Shown one piece after another: positions 1-7,326 of a DNA stretch of 32,936 nucleotides. The DNA is taken from contig JAABQX010000059.1 in assembly GCA_011391215.1 (NCBI GenBank), forward strand, positions 26,766 through 59,701, given 5' to 3'. The position numbers and the translations under genes are program-made. Source of the DNA: Rhodocyclaceae bacterium. Lineage in GTDB: Bacteria > Pseudomonadota > Gammaproteobacteria > Burkholderiales > Rhodocyclaceae. Each line of letters begins with the position of its first letter. Within the stretch, counting starts at the first letter, position 1. Below the pieces are notes generated by a model. That model worked only from the letters and a program-made list of their open reading frames with translations, made no database searches and was not told where the DNA came from.

Positions 1-240
1 ATACCGTCATTTTGCTTGCCACGAAAGACCCTCTTGCCACGCGGTGGGGATATATGCGAATGATATTACTCTATGAGAACTTCCGGGGTCTGTTCACGGA
101 CCCTATTTACGGCCCCCTACGCACCGGCATATGGAAAGTGGCAAGTCTCAATGATCGCCTTACTTTCATCTGTTGGATGGCGAACAGACGCCGGAATCAG
201 CGGACTTCACAATGCCATTTTCCGCTTGATAGACAACCCC

Positions 241-630
241 ATGTCATCCCCCAAACCCATACAGCTTATCCTGGCCCGGCAACTTGCCAGCACGCTTGCC
301 ATGTCCATCCTCATCGTGGATACCGAGGGAACGCTGATTTTCTACAACGAGCCGGCCGAGGTGATTCTGGATCAGCGCTTTGAGGAAACGGGGGAGATGT
401 CCGCCGATGCCTGGACCGAGCTGTTCGCCGTCGCCGATGAAGAGCGCAACCCCATCGCCCAGGAAGACCGGCCCATCATGATGGCGCTTTCCGAGCGTAA
501 ACCCTTCTCCCGAACGCTGTGGATGCGCTGTGGGCACCACGAGTGGCTGCACATGAACATCACGGCATTCCCGCTGATCGGTGAAGGCGGCCAGTTCCTT
601 GGCGCGAAAATGATTTTCTGGGAGCTTTGA
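241..630 (+). CDS. PAS-domain protein
   Basis: Small soluble protein of 129 aa that is essentially one PAS-like fold. The stretch SILIVDTEGTLIFYNEPAE near residues 21-39 is the typical PAS entry (hydrophobic strand, D-x-x-G-x-(I/L)-x-(F/Y)-x-N). A middle helical part and a C-terminal beta segment ending at FWEL follow. No output domain (kinase, GGDEF, HTH) is attached, so it probably acts as a stand-alone sensor or protein-interaction module. The ORF track begins at 73, but the first 56 residues have no PAS character. I chose the ATG at 241; no strong ribosome-binding site is visible there. The stop codon lies one base before the ATG of the metallo-hydrolase gene, so the two are probably co-transcribed and translationally coupled. 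The ligand is unknown. Confidence 0.75.
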   Translation: MSSPKPIQLILARQLASTLAMSILIVDTEGTLIFYNEPAEVILDQRFEETGEMSADAWTELFAVADEERNPIAQEDRPIMMALSERKPFSRTLWMRCGHHEWLHMNITAFPLIGEGGQFLGAKMIFWEL

Positions 631-631
631 G

Positions 632-1474
632 ATGCAGGTAACCCTGTGGGGCACGCGCGGTTCACTCGCCACACCCGGACCGGAGATGGCGCGTTATGGG
701 GGAAACACCTCATGCGTGGGTGCCGTCGGACGCGAAGGAACGATACTGGTGCTGGACGCCGGCACGGGCATTCGCCGCCTGGGGGCGACCATTCCGGCAT
801 CCTTGCGCCGCATAGACATCCTGCTGACGCATCTCCACATGGATCACATTCAGGGGCTGGGATTTTTCGCTCCGCTCTACCGGCCCGACATTGAAGTGCA
901 TATCTGGGGCCCGGCCAGCACCGCACTGGGATTGCAGGCGCGCCTGATGCGCTATCTTTCGCCGCCACTGTTTCCGGTGAATCTCTCCGAACTGCCATGC
1001 AAGCTGAGCTTTCACGAAATTGCGTCCAGAGACATCGACATTGGCGAGTTCCGCGTTCGTTCCGAACTCGTGTGCCACCCCGGCCCCACCGTGGGCTACC
1101 GTATTTCAGAAGTGGACGGCGGCATATTGACCTACCTGCCCGACCATGAACCCGCACTGGCCGCGCTGCGCTTTCCCTCCTTGCCACGGGAATGGACCTC
1201 AGGTGCCATGCTGGCCGCAGGAGCAGATTTGCTGATTCACGACGGTCAATACAGCGCCGCCGAGTATCACAGCCACTGCGGCTGGGGACATAGCTCTCTC
1301 AATCACACCCTGGACTTCGGCACGCTGACCGAAGTGAAGCAGATCGTGCCGTTTCACCATGACCCCGACCACACCGACGCCGACCTCGATCGGCTACTTG
1401 CGGAGGCCATCGACACGACGCAGCCCGATTATCAGGTCACGCTCGGCATCGAATGTACGGTATTCGAGTTGTAG
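632..1474 (+). CDS. MBL-fold metallo-hydrolase
   Basis: Protein of 280 aa with the metallo-beta-lactamase fold. The metal-binding signature THLHMDH (HxHxDH) is at residues 66-72. Further likely ligands are the His of CHPGP, the Asp of LPDHE, HDGQY, and the C-terminal PFHHDP. The N-terminal LWGTRGSLATPGPE and GGNTSC segments are typical of the branch that includes cyclic-nucleotide phosphodiesterase-like and PhnP/RNase Z-like hydrolases. A phosphodiester substrate is therefore plausible, but it is not shown by the sequence. There is no signal peptide, so it should be cytoplasmic. The start codon follows the PAS gene stop (TGAGATG), which suggests a two-component functional pair in which the PAS protein senses and this enzyme acts. 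That pairing is inference from spacing. Confidence 0.85.
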   Translation: MQVTLWGTRGSLATPGPEMARYGGNTSCVGAVGREGTILVLDAGTGIRRLGATIPASLRRIDILLTHLHMDHIQGLGFFAPLYRPDIEVHIWGPASTALGLQARLMRYLSPPLFPVNLSELPCKLSFHEIASRDIDIGEFRVRSELVCHPGPTVGYRISEVDGGILTYLPDHEPALAALRFPSLPREWTSGAMLAAGADLLIHDGQYSAAEYHSHCGWGHSSLNHTLDFGTLTEVKQIVPFHHDPDHTDADLDRLLAEAIDTTQPDYQVTLGIECTVFEL

Positions 1475-1494
1475 CAATTACCCAAGAGACAAAC

Positions 1495-1869
1495 ATGCGA
1501 ACGCAACCGTCTTGGCTCCATGATCTACCGTTAGTCAGGCAGCGCGTCTGGCTTATTCTGCTCGGTGTTGCCGGATGCGTCGTCATGTTGATCTGGATGC
1601 TGACATCGACCACCGTATCAGCAGAGCCGACTTTCGAGGCGGATTTGGAGCACGCACCGACGGACGTTACCGTCAGCGTCCGGACCACTTGCCCTGAGTG
1701 TGGCGTCGTGTCTTCAAGGCGGGAAATAGCCGGCGCCAATTCCGGCATCGAAATCACTGTCCGCATGCACGATGGATCGAAGCGCCAGTTCGCGGAGGCA
1801 AGTTCCTCAATCTGGCGGGTAGGCGAGCGCATGATCATCATCGACAGCACAAAACGGGCGGTTGATTGA
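1495..1869 (+). CDS. Small single-pass membrane protein with CPEC motif
   Basis: Protein of 124 aa, not assigned to a named family. One transmembrane segment lies at about residues 18-37 (rich in L, V, I and W), preceded by a short basic N-terminus, so the C-terminal part probably faces the periplasm. That part holds a CPEC motif at residues 66-69 and a C-terminal stretch (EITVRMHDGS, then WRVGERMIII). This stretch resembles the tail seen after glycine-zipper domains in SlyB-type envelope proteins; the resemblance is from memory. The ORF track starts at 1453, inside the hydrolase gene. I prefer the ATG at 1495 because it follows the hydrolase stop. A diverged copy of the 25-bp dispersed motif encodes the linker just after the membrane segment. 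Confidence 0.6.
   Translation: MRTQPSWLHDLPLVRQRVWLILLGVAGCVVMLIWMLTSTTVSAEPTFEADLEHAPTDVTVSVRTTCPECGVVSSRREIAGANSGIEITVRMHDGSKRQFAEASSSIWRVGERMIIIDSTKRAVD
1612..1636 (+). repeat. Dispersed 25-bp motif, copy A (diverged)
   Basis: A diverged copy matching GCCGT-NN-CGCCAGCGCCGACTTT at 17 of its first 23 bases, closer to copy G than to the consensus because both have AT as the variable pair. It is read as TVSAEPTF in the small membrane protein gene. It would not be noticed alone; it is included because the better copies define the pattern. Confidence 0.4.
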
Positions 1870-1915
1870 TGATTGATATCAAGCCAGACTGCTACTCCGC
1901 TTCATAAGTGCAGGT

Positions 1916-2632
1916 TCAGCGACCGCTCGGGCTGTCGGCGGTTCCCGGCGGGCTCCTGGTAGCAGGCTGCCAGCGTCCTGCGGATTCGCTGCAAAAGCCT
2001 GCCAGGCTTTCCAGCACCTCATGTACCGCGCGATTGGCCGCAATGACGCCGCTACGCGGATCGTCGCCTGCGGCGGCAACGCTTGCGTCGAATTCGCGCT
2101 GTGCCAGCACTTGTCGCGTTGCGTTATCCACCACATAGGCGCGCAAAGTGAAGCGCACCTGGCTCGGCCGGCTAACAAAATCCTGCTGCAAACGAACGAT
2201 CTCGGTGTCGAGCCGCAGGTCGCCGGCCGCAGCGCTGGGTGTGAGTACCACGGCGCGAAACGCCCCGCTGTTTTCGACCGCCGCGACGATGAGTGGCACG
2301 ATCATGCGCGCCGGCGTATCCACCCATTCGCTGTGCGCAAAATACTCGAGCTTGTGGGGCTCGCGCACATAGAGGATGCGTTGGCTGTCGAAGCCTGCAG
2401 CAGCGTGAGGTTGATTGACGATCAAAGTCGGCGCCTGCGAACGGTCGGTGCCGTCCCGCCAGCGCCGACTTTTTACGGCTGCCGTAGTGGCTTCACGGTG
2501 CGTGCTGTCGAGCGAATAAAACGCTGGTAGCGGCGTTGTCGTCGGTTGCAGCGCGCCGCAAGCACCGAGCAGCGACAGAAAAAGTAGGGCGGCACCCAGC
2601 CGGCAGGGGCTGGTAAAAGATAGTTGGGTCAT
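1916..2632 (-). CDS. ABC-type transport auxiliary lipoprotein (PqiC/DUF330-like)
   Basis: Lipoprotein of 238 aa. A hydrophobic signal sequence ends in the lipobox LGAC with Cys25, so it should be lipidated and, as for PqiC, probably placed in the outer membrane. The family pattern is clear: FYSLD after the linker, APTLIV, GFDSQRILYVREPHKLEYFAHSEW, WVDTPARM, and a C-terminal helix rich in Ala. This family accompanies MCE transporters and links the inner-membrane complex to the outer membrane. It is the last gene of the permease-ATPase-MCE-lipoprotein operon. Its ATG overlaps the MCE stop codon (ATGA). Two copies of the dispersed motif, in opposite orientation, encode residues about 54-70 between the lipobox linker and the conserved core. 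Confidence 0.87.
   Translation of the reverse strand: MTQLSFTSPCRLGAALLFLSLLGACGALQPTTTPLPAFYSLDSTHREATTAAVKSRRWRDGTDRSQAPTLIVNQPHAAAGFDSQRILYVREPHKLEYFAHSEWVDTPARMIVPLIVAAVENSGAFRAVVLTPSAAAGDLRLDTEIVRLQQDFVSRPSQVRFTLRAYVVDNATRQVLAQREFDASVAAAGDDPRSGVIAANRAVHEVLESLAGFCSESAGRWQPATRSPPGTADSPSGR
2424..2444 (-). repeat. Dispersed motif, copy B (partial, inverted partner of C)
   Basis: On the minus strand this reads CCGT, seven bases, then CGCCGACTTT: the motif with one base missing and the middle altered. It faces copy C across five bases. The APTL codons it supplies are typical of the PqiC family, so part of the match could be coincidence. Confidence 0.45.
2450..2474 (+). repeat. Dispersed 25-bp motif, copy C (consensus)
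   Basis: Consensus copy with variable pair CC, identical over all 25 bases to copy E 10 kb away. It lies antisense to the host gene, which reads it as KSRRWRDG. With copy B it forms an inverted pair whose outer 11 bases (AAAGTCGGCGC / GCGCCGACTTT) are perfectly complementary. Confidence 0.9.
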
Positions 2633-3579
2633 GGCTGCATTGCTCCTGTTGGCGTTTCTCCCGGCCCTTCGGGGACCGACTTGCGACCGAACAACAGGCC
2701 CGCCGGATCACGTTCGGTTTGCTCGGTCAGGCGCCGTAGCGAGGTCGATAACACACTCAGCTCGCCGAGCAGGCGTTCCAGCTCGGGCAGTGTCTCCGCT
2801 GTAAAACGCTTGACGTCGGCGCCGATGGAATTCGCCGTCTTGCCGGCACTGGCGCTGGTTATGGCGACTTCGTTGCCCATTTTCTCGACGGCGACGGCGC
2901 CACGTCCGATGCGATCAATCACTGGCCCGAGCTGCGCCGAGGCACGCGAAGAATTTTCGAGGGTGCGCGCGGCATTGAGCATGCCGGCATCGATGGCATC
3001 CTTGCGTGCGGCAATAGTCCTGGCCACGGTGGCGATGTCGGCGAGCGTACTGGTGAAGGCCGCCCGGTTCTCGTCGCTGAGCAGCGCATTGATGTTGTTC
3101 GATGTGCTGTCCAGCTTGGCCAGTACGCTGGTGAGCACATTCTCCAGGCGCGCGCTGAGCGATGGCTTGGTGGGAATCACCGGATAGCGGTCGCCCGCCT
3201 TGATGCGCAGCGGCAAGGAATCCACGGTTCCGCCGCTGAGCTCGACATAGGCGATGCCGGTCAGCCCCTGGGTTTTCAGCACGGCCACCGTATCTTCCTT
3301 GATCGGCGTGCCGCGCTCGATGGCAAAGATCAGGTTCACCCGTTCCGGGCTGCCTGAATCGAGCGCAATCTGCTGCACCTTGCCGACGTCGACACCGTTG
3401 TATTTGATCGGCGCATTCAGGTTGAGGCCGGCGACCGATTCGTCCTCGACAGCCAGATAGAGGTCGAACTTCTTCTGGAAAGCACCGCCTGAGGCGAGCC
3501 AGAGTACGCTGGCGATCAGCACGGCGCCGAGGACGAGGACGAACGCGCCGACGACCGAATAGTTCACTTTGGTTTCCAT
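2629..3579 (-). CDS. MCE-domain lipid transport protein (MlaD/PqiB type)
   Basis: Protein of 316 aa. An N-terminal transmembrane helix at about residues 9-29 is followed by one MCE domain at about 38-115, with the typical VAGLNLNAPIKYNGVDVGKV segment. The remaining ~190 residues are helical and rich in Ala, Ser, Thr and Leu, consistent with a long coiled-coil or needle-like extension. MCE proteins form periplasmic hexamers that carry lipids between membranes. It is longer than E. coli MlaD (about 180 aa) and has a single MCE domain, unlike PqiB with three. The start overlaps the 3' end of the ATPase gene by 16 bases, and the stop overlaps the lipoprotein start. Which lipid it carries, and in which direction, cannot be read from sequence. 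Confidence 0.9.
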   Translation of the reverse strand: METKVNYSVVGAFVLVLGAVLIASVLWLASGGAFQKKFDLYLAVEDESVAGLNLNAPIKYNGVDVGKVQQIALDSGSPERVNLIFAIERGTPIKEDTVAVLKTQGLTGIAYVELSGGTVDSLPLRIKAGDRYPVIPTKPSLSARLENVLTSVLAKLDSTSNNINALLSDENRAAFTSTLADIATVARTIAARKDAIDAGMLNAARTLENSSRASAQLGPVIDRIGRGAVAVEKMGNEVAITSASAGKTANSIGADVKRFTAETLPELERLLGELSVLSTSLRRLTEQTERDPAGLLFGRKSVPEGPGETPTGAMQP

Positions 3580-4412
3580 GATGGGCTCCCGATGAGTTCA
3601 CTTTGCGGCACGGCAGGCTTCTGCTGTCCCTGCTCCTGCGCTGCCCGGCCGCGCGGGCCGTCGAAGAATTTGCGGATGGCCGGCGTGTCCATTTGCGCCA
3701 GCTCGGCCATCGAACCGATGCCAGCCACCTTGCCGTCGCCAAGGACGGCGACGCGATCGGCCAACTGCCACAACAGATCGAGGTCGTGGGTGATCATGAC
3801 GATGGTCAGGCCACCCCCGTCGCGTAGCTTGCGCACGAGTTGGTCGACTTCGCCGGCGCTTTCCGGGTCGAGGCCGGCGGTCGGTTCGTCAAGAAACAGC
3901 AATTCAGGTTCGAGCACCAGGGCGCGCGCCAGCGAGGCGCGCTTCATCATGCCGCCACTGAGCTCGGACGGATATTGCGCGCCAACCTCCGGAGCGAGAC
4001 CCGTCAGGGCGAGCTTTTGCGCGGCCAGTGCATCGACCGCTGCGTTATCCAGCGTGCGGTGCTCGCGTAGCGGCAGCCCGATGTTTTCCAGGACGGTCAG
4101 TGAGCCGAACAGGCCGCCATGCTGAAACATCACGCCCCAGCGCAGGCGCAAGGCCAGAGCTGCCGCGTCGTCGATGTCTTGCAGGTCGACGCCGAGCACC
4201 CGGATGGAGCCGGCATTCGGGCGATGCAAAAGGATTATTTCGCGTAGCAGTGTCGACTTGCCGGAACCGCTGCCGCCAATCACGGCGAATATCTCGCCCC
4301 GGCGCACGTCGAGGTCGAGGCCGGTATGCACGATATGCTCACCGAAGCGCGTCGATAACTTGCTGATCTCGATGACCGCTACGTCTTCCGGCATCGTCGT
4401 TGTGATGGCCAT
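3564..4412 (-). CDS. ABC transporter ATP-binding protein (MlaF-like)
   Basis: ATPase of 282 aa with all nucleotide-binding motifs in order. Walker A is GGSGSGKST at about residues 46-54, the Q-loop is in MFQHGGLFGS, the signature is LSGGM at about 151-155, Walker B is LLFLDEPTAGLDP at about 171-183, and the switch His is in MITHDLD. The MFQ-x-GALF-like Q-loop with Phe and the adjacent permease place it in the MlaF group that powers MCE-linked lipid transport at the inner membrane. The ORF track extends to 4460, but those 16 residues lie inside the permease gene. I chose the ATG ending at 4412, one base after the permease stop (TGACATG). The C-terminal tail is rich in Gln and Pro and looks unstructured. 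Confidence 0.92.
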   Translation of the reverse strand: MAITTTMPEDVAVIEISKLSTRFGEHIVHTGLDLDVRRGEIFAVIGGSGSGKSTLLREIILLHRPNAGSIRVLGVDLQDIDDAAALALRLRWGVMFQHGGLFGSLTVLENIGLPLREHRTLDNAAVDALAAQKLALTGLAPEVGAQYPSELSGGMMKRASLARALVLEPELLFLDEPTAGLDPESAGEVDQLVRKLRDGGGLTIVMITHDLDLLWQLADRVAVLGDGKVAGIGSMAELAQMDTPAIRKFFDGPRGRAAQEQGQQKPAVPQSELIGSPSWKPK

Positions 4413-4413
4413 G

Positions 4414-5229
4414 TCAGAGATCCAGCGCGCTGAAGGCAATCGAGAACATGGCATCGGCAACGATCACCAGAAAACTGGATTGCACGACGCTGCGCGTAGT
4501 CTGGCGACCCACGCTGTCGGCGCCGCCTTTGGTGCGGAAGCCTTGAAAGCAGCCCACTACGGCGATGATGGCGGCGAATACCGGCGCCTTGCCGATGCCG
4601 AGCAGATAGGTCGTCACGCTGACCACCTTGGTGAAGCGATCGATAAATTCTTCAAAGCCGACGCCCAGTTGCGCGCGCGCCATGATCATGCCGCCGAACA
4701 CGCCGCATACATCGGCGAATACCGTCAGCAGGGGCAGCACGATCAGCAACGCGAGTATCTTCGGCAGCACCAGCACGTCCAGCGGCGCGATGCCGAGCGT
4801 GCGCATGGCATCGATTTCCTCGGTTACCGCCATGGTGCCGATCTGCGCAGCATAGGCGGAGCCGGAGCGCCCGGCGATGATGATGGCGGTGATCAGGGGG
4901 GCAAACTCGCGCAGCATGGAAATGCCGACCAGATCAGCCACGAAAATATTGGCGCCGTATTGCCTGAGCTGTCCGGAGCCTTGATAGGCGACCACGATCC
5001 CGAGCAGGAACGACAGCAACCCGACGATAGGTAGCGCACCGACCCCGGCACTGCCAATGTTGTAAAGCAGCGGCCGCCAGCGCATGCGTGACGGGTGCGC
5101 AATGCACTGCCCGAGCGCAACCGCGCTTTCCCCGACAAAGCTCAGTAGCGCAACGACTTCTTCCAAGGCGGTTGCGGCGCTCTGGCCCAGGCTTTCAAGC
5201 GGCGAGGGTTTCACGATGCGGGGTTTCAT
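4414..5229 (-). CDS. MlaE-family ABC transporter permease
   Basis: Inner-membrane permease of 271 aa with about five to six hydrophobic segments. It carries the MlaE/YrbE family hallmarks: VAYQGSGQLRQYGA, REFAPLITAIIIAGRSGSA, the cytoplasmic TEEIDAMRTLGI loop that contacts the ATPase, and GCFQGFRTKGGADSVG near the C-terminus. It is the first gene of the four-gene operon and starts with ATG at 5229. No N-terminal STAS domain is fused, and no separate MlaB-like STAS gene or MlaC-like periplasmic carrier follows. The operon therefore resembles the permease-ATPase-MCE-lipoprotein type and not mlaFEDCB. The 127 bp upstream, shared with the divergent small gene, should hold the promoters of both; I could not identify convincing boxes. 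Confidence 0.92.
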   Translation of the reverse strand: MKPRIVKPSPLESLGQSAATALEEVVALLSFVGESAVALGQCIAHPSRMRWRPLLYNIGSAGVGALPIVGLLSFLLGIVVAYQGSGQLRQYGANIFVADLVGISMLREFAPLITAIIIAGRSGSAYAAQIGTMAVTEEIDAMRTLGIAPLDVLVLPKILALLIVLPLLTVFADVCGVFGGMIMARAQLGVGFEEFIDRFTKVVSVTTYLLGIGKAPVFAAIIAVVGCFQGFRTKGGADSVGRQTTRSVVQSSFLVIVADAMFSIAFSALDL

Positions 5230-5356
5230 GATGCGCTGGAGATTAGTCGCAACGCGTCATCCAGTAAGTGCGCCAGCGTACAGAACCCCGGCAATGAAGG
5301 GACAACAATCGTAGTCGCGTCGTGGCTTACGACAGCATTACAAAAGGAGATTTACC

Positions 5357-5506
5357 ATGCTCTATACGATCGCAGTAGTTCTACTTATCTTGTGGCTGCT
5401 TGGCTTGGTCACGTCCACCACCATCGGCGGGTTTATCCACATTCTTCTGGTAGTCGCCCTTGTGATGATCCTGTTACGGCTCATCAATGGGCAAAGGCCT
5501 CTTTGA
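5357..5506 (+). CDS. Small hydrophobic membrane protein (lmo0937/DUF5670 type)
   Basis: A 49-aa protein missed by the ORF track because of its size. It begins MLYTIAVVLLILWLLGLV and continues with GGFIHILLVVALVMILLRLI, giving two short membrane helices joined by a Thr/Gly turn. It ends in a basic NGQRPL tail. This matches the widespread lmo0937 (DUF5670) family of tiny membrane proteins, often linked to stress or stationary phase; no molecular function is established. A strong ribosome-binding site (AAAGGAGA) lies six bases before the ATG. The BON lipoprotein downstream is a frequent companion among general stress genes. Confidence 0.85.
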   Translation: MLYTIAVVLLILWLLGLVTSTTIGGFIHILLVVALVMILLRLINGQRPL

Positions 5507-5738
5507 GCAAGGGCACCCACTGACCGCTGAAGACTTTGCGCTGTTGCTCGTTGGTGGCGATGGCGAACCGCCACGGCGGTGGCTGGGATGGACGACCCGT
5601 CGCGCTATGTGCGCCACCGTACCGTCAGCGCCGACTTTCGTGGCTATGCTGAATCCAAGGTTTAGACACAGCAAGCAAGCAGTGTGGTTCCAAACCGGAT
5701 CAGGCAGTTCTGTTTCACTCACCTTTGGAGATTCAATC
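5507..5738. other. Intergenic stretch with motif copy D and possible gene remnant
   Basis: A 232-bp gap between two short genes. It holds copy D of the dispersed motif at 5616-5638. Reading the minus strand from about 5600 to a stop at 5484-5486 gives a short protein-like stretch (PPWRFAIATNEQQRKVFSG and about a dozen more residues). It lacks a start and is cut off upstream, so it may be a decayed gene end. I could not match it to a family. A plus-strand ORF running through the gap into the BON gene is out of character with it and is not believed. Confidence 0.35.
5616..5638 (+). repeat. Dispersed motif, copy D (intergenic)
   Basis: ACCGT, variable pair AC, then CGTCAGCGCCGACTTT: 20 of 23 bases match copy C. 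It is the only copy outside a believable coding sequence. Like copy A, it ends TTTCG and not TTTTT. Confidence 0.75.
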
Positions 5739-6053
5739 ATGACACAACTTAAAAAATATCTTTCCGCACTGTTCCTGGCCATTACGCTGGCATCCGTCGT
5801 AGGTTGTGCTGCTACGTCGAAACAGGAAGGCACCGGCGAGTACATCGACGACAGTGCCATCACCACGAAGGTGAAGGCGGCTATTTTCAATGAACCTACG
5901 CTCAAATCCGCAGAAATCAACGTGGAGACATTCAAGGGCGTGGTGCAGTTGAGTGGCTTCGTATCTTCGCAAGCCGCAGAGAATAAAGCGGTCGAAGTGG
6001 CGCGCAGTGTCGGTGGTGTGAAGTCTGTCAAAAACGACATGCGTCTCAAGTAA
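5739..6053 (+). CDS. BON-domain lipoprotein (OsmY/YraP-like)
   Basis: Protein of 104 aa. A signal peptide ends in the lipobox SVVGC with Cys23. A single BON domain (about residues 38-104) follows: DDSAITTKVKAAIFNEPTL, then VETFKGVVQLSGFVSS, and VARSVGGVKSVKNDMRLK. BON domains bind membranes or phospholipids; single-domain lipoproteins of this kind are typically osmotic or envelope-stress induced. The ORF track merges it with upstream noncoding sequence from 5487. The ATG at 5739 has a good ribosome-binding site (TTTGGAG) and starts the signal peptide, so it is the right start. Its neighbours, a stress-type small membrane protein and an osmoregulated glucan synthase, fit an osmotic or envelope theme. 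Confidence 0.9.
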   Translation: MTQLKKYLSALFLAITLASVVGCAATSKQEGTGEYIDDSAITTKVKAAIFNEPTLKSAEINVETFKGVVQLSGFVSSQAAENKAVEVARSVGGVKSVKNDMRLK

Positions 6054-6063
6054 GCGATGACGG

Positions 6064-6108
6064 CCCGCAGACTGCTGTCCGACATGCTGTCTGGCAGTAG
6101 CCTGCGGG
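6064..6108 (+). promoter_or_regulatory. Large stem-loop between BON gene and AI-2E permease
   Basis: CCCGCAG pairs with CTGCGGG, and inside it ACTGC pairs with GCAGT, giving a 12-bp interrupted stem that closes a loop of about 18 bases. It lies 10 bases after the BON gene stop. No T-run follows, so it may be a processing or Rho-related site and not an intrinsic terminator. Confidence 0.4.
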
Positions 6109-6141
6109 AGCAGATGGCCACAAACACCGGAGATGATCCCG

Positions 6142-7326
6142 ATGGAAGTTATCGCACCTCCGGAAGCAACGATTTCCGAAAGCAATCAGTCTCCTGCAGG
6201 TCTTGAGTCGGCTGTTTCGCTGCAGACAGCCCATGTATCCGACATCGGACAGAGTTTGGCTCCGACCATCCTGGCTACCGTCGCCGTGGTCTTTGCCCTG
6301 GAATGGGCGCAGAGCTTTGTGATTTCCCTAGTGCTCGGCATTCTTTTCGCCTACACCCTGAATCCACTTGTCGCACAACTCGAGCGGGCGAGGATTCCGC
6401 GCATGCTGGGGACCTGCATTGTGATGGCCGGTGTCGTCTGCGCGCTGATCTTTGGCGGCTACGCGCTGCGCGGACAGATGCAGACCATCCTTGAACAATT
6501 ACCCGCTGCAGCAAGTAAGCTGACTACCGGGATCGCCGGCTTGCGCAACGGTCAGGCCAGCACCATGCAGATGGTGCAAGACGCCGCCAGCGAGATTGAA
6601 AAGGCGACGCGCCAGGCGGCAGGCATGACGGCGGCGCCTGTGCAGCGGGCAACGCGTGTTGTCATGGATCCGCCCGGCTTCAAACTTGGCAACTTCCTTT
6701 GGGCGGGTTCCCTGGGCGCCGCCGGGATGTTCGGCCAGGCATCCATGGTGCTCTTCCTGACTTTCTTTCTCCTGCTGTCCGGAGACACCTACAAGAGAAA
6801 GCTGGTGCGGCTCACGGGCCCCTCCTTGTCCAGCAGGAAGATTACCGTGCACCTCCTGGAGGACATCAACGCATCCATCCAGCGCTACATGTCCATGCTG
6901 TTGGCAACCAATCTGCTGGTGGGGTTGCTCACCTGGATCGTGTTGCGCTGGATCGGTCTGGAAAATGCCGGTGCCTGGGCAGTTGCCGCAGGTTTGCTCC
7001 ATGTCATTCCCTACTTCGGTACGGCCATTGCCGCCGCCGCGATTGGCATGGCGGCCTTCATGCAGTTCGACAATCTGTCAACGGTGCTCCTGGTGGTAGG
7101 GGCTTTCTTGGCGATCGCCACGTTCATCGGCTACTTCGTCACCACCTGGATGACGGGCCGGATTGCCAAAATGAATACGGCAGCCGTGTTCATCGCGCTG
7201 TTGTTCTGGGCATGGCTATGGGGCGTCTGGGGCATGTTGCTGAGCATTCCGATCACAGTCATCGTCAAAGTGGTTGCGCAGCATGTCGAACAACTCGAGT
7301 TGGTGGCTGAATTGCTGGGGGAGTAG
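6142..7326 (+). CDS. AI-2E family transporter (PerM/YdiK-like permease)
   Basis: Inner-membrane protein of 394 aa with about seven to eight helices and the AI-2E family layout. A pair of N-terminal helices (ILATVAVVFALEWAQSFV, then LVLGILFAYTLNPLV) is followed by a soluble helical section with Ala/Gln-rich sequence, then the C-terminal bundle. That bundle has the family motif LLHVIPYFGTAIAAAAIG and the ending LLSIPITVIVKV. Family substrates vary or are unknown; a role in AI-2 export is shown only for a few members. The track begins at 6133, but GGAGA ends right at that ATG. The ATG at 6142 has correct spacing and is preferred. The stop (TAG) is followed immediately by the ATG of the glucan synthase, implying coupled translation. 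Confidence 0.88.
   Translation: MEVIAPPEATISESNQSPAGLESAVSLQTAHVSDIGQSLAPTILATVAVVFALEWAQSFVISLVLGILFAYTLNPLVAQLERARIPRMLGTCIVMAGVVCALIFGGYALRGQMQTILEQLPAAASKLTTGIAGLRNGQASTMQMVQDAASEIEKATRQAAGMTAAPVQRATRVVMDPPGFKLGNFLWAGSLGAAGMFGQASMVLFLTFFLLLSGDTYKRKLVRLTGPSLSSRKITVHLLEDINASIQRYMSMLLATNLLVGLLTWIVLRWIGLENAGAWAVAAGLLHVIPYFGTAIAAAAIGMAAFMQFDNLSTVLLVVGAFLAIATFIGYFVTTWMTGRIAKMNTAAVFIALLFWAWLWGVWGMLLSIPITVIVKVVAQHVEQLELVAELLGE

Noticed and set aside
1-240. ORFs starting at 12 and 73 before the PAS gene
   Set aside because: No domain character or ribosome-binding site; the first 240 bases probably hold upstream regulatory or unrelated sequence that I cannot assign.
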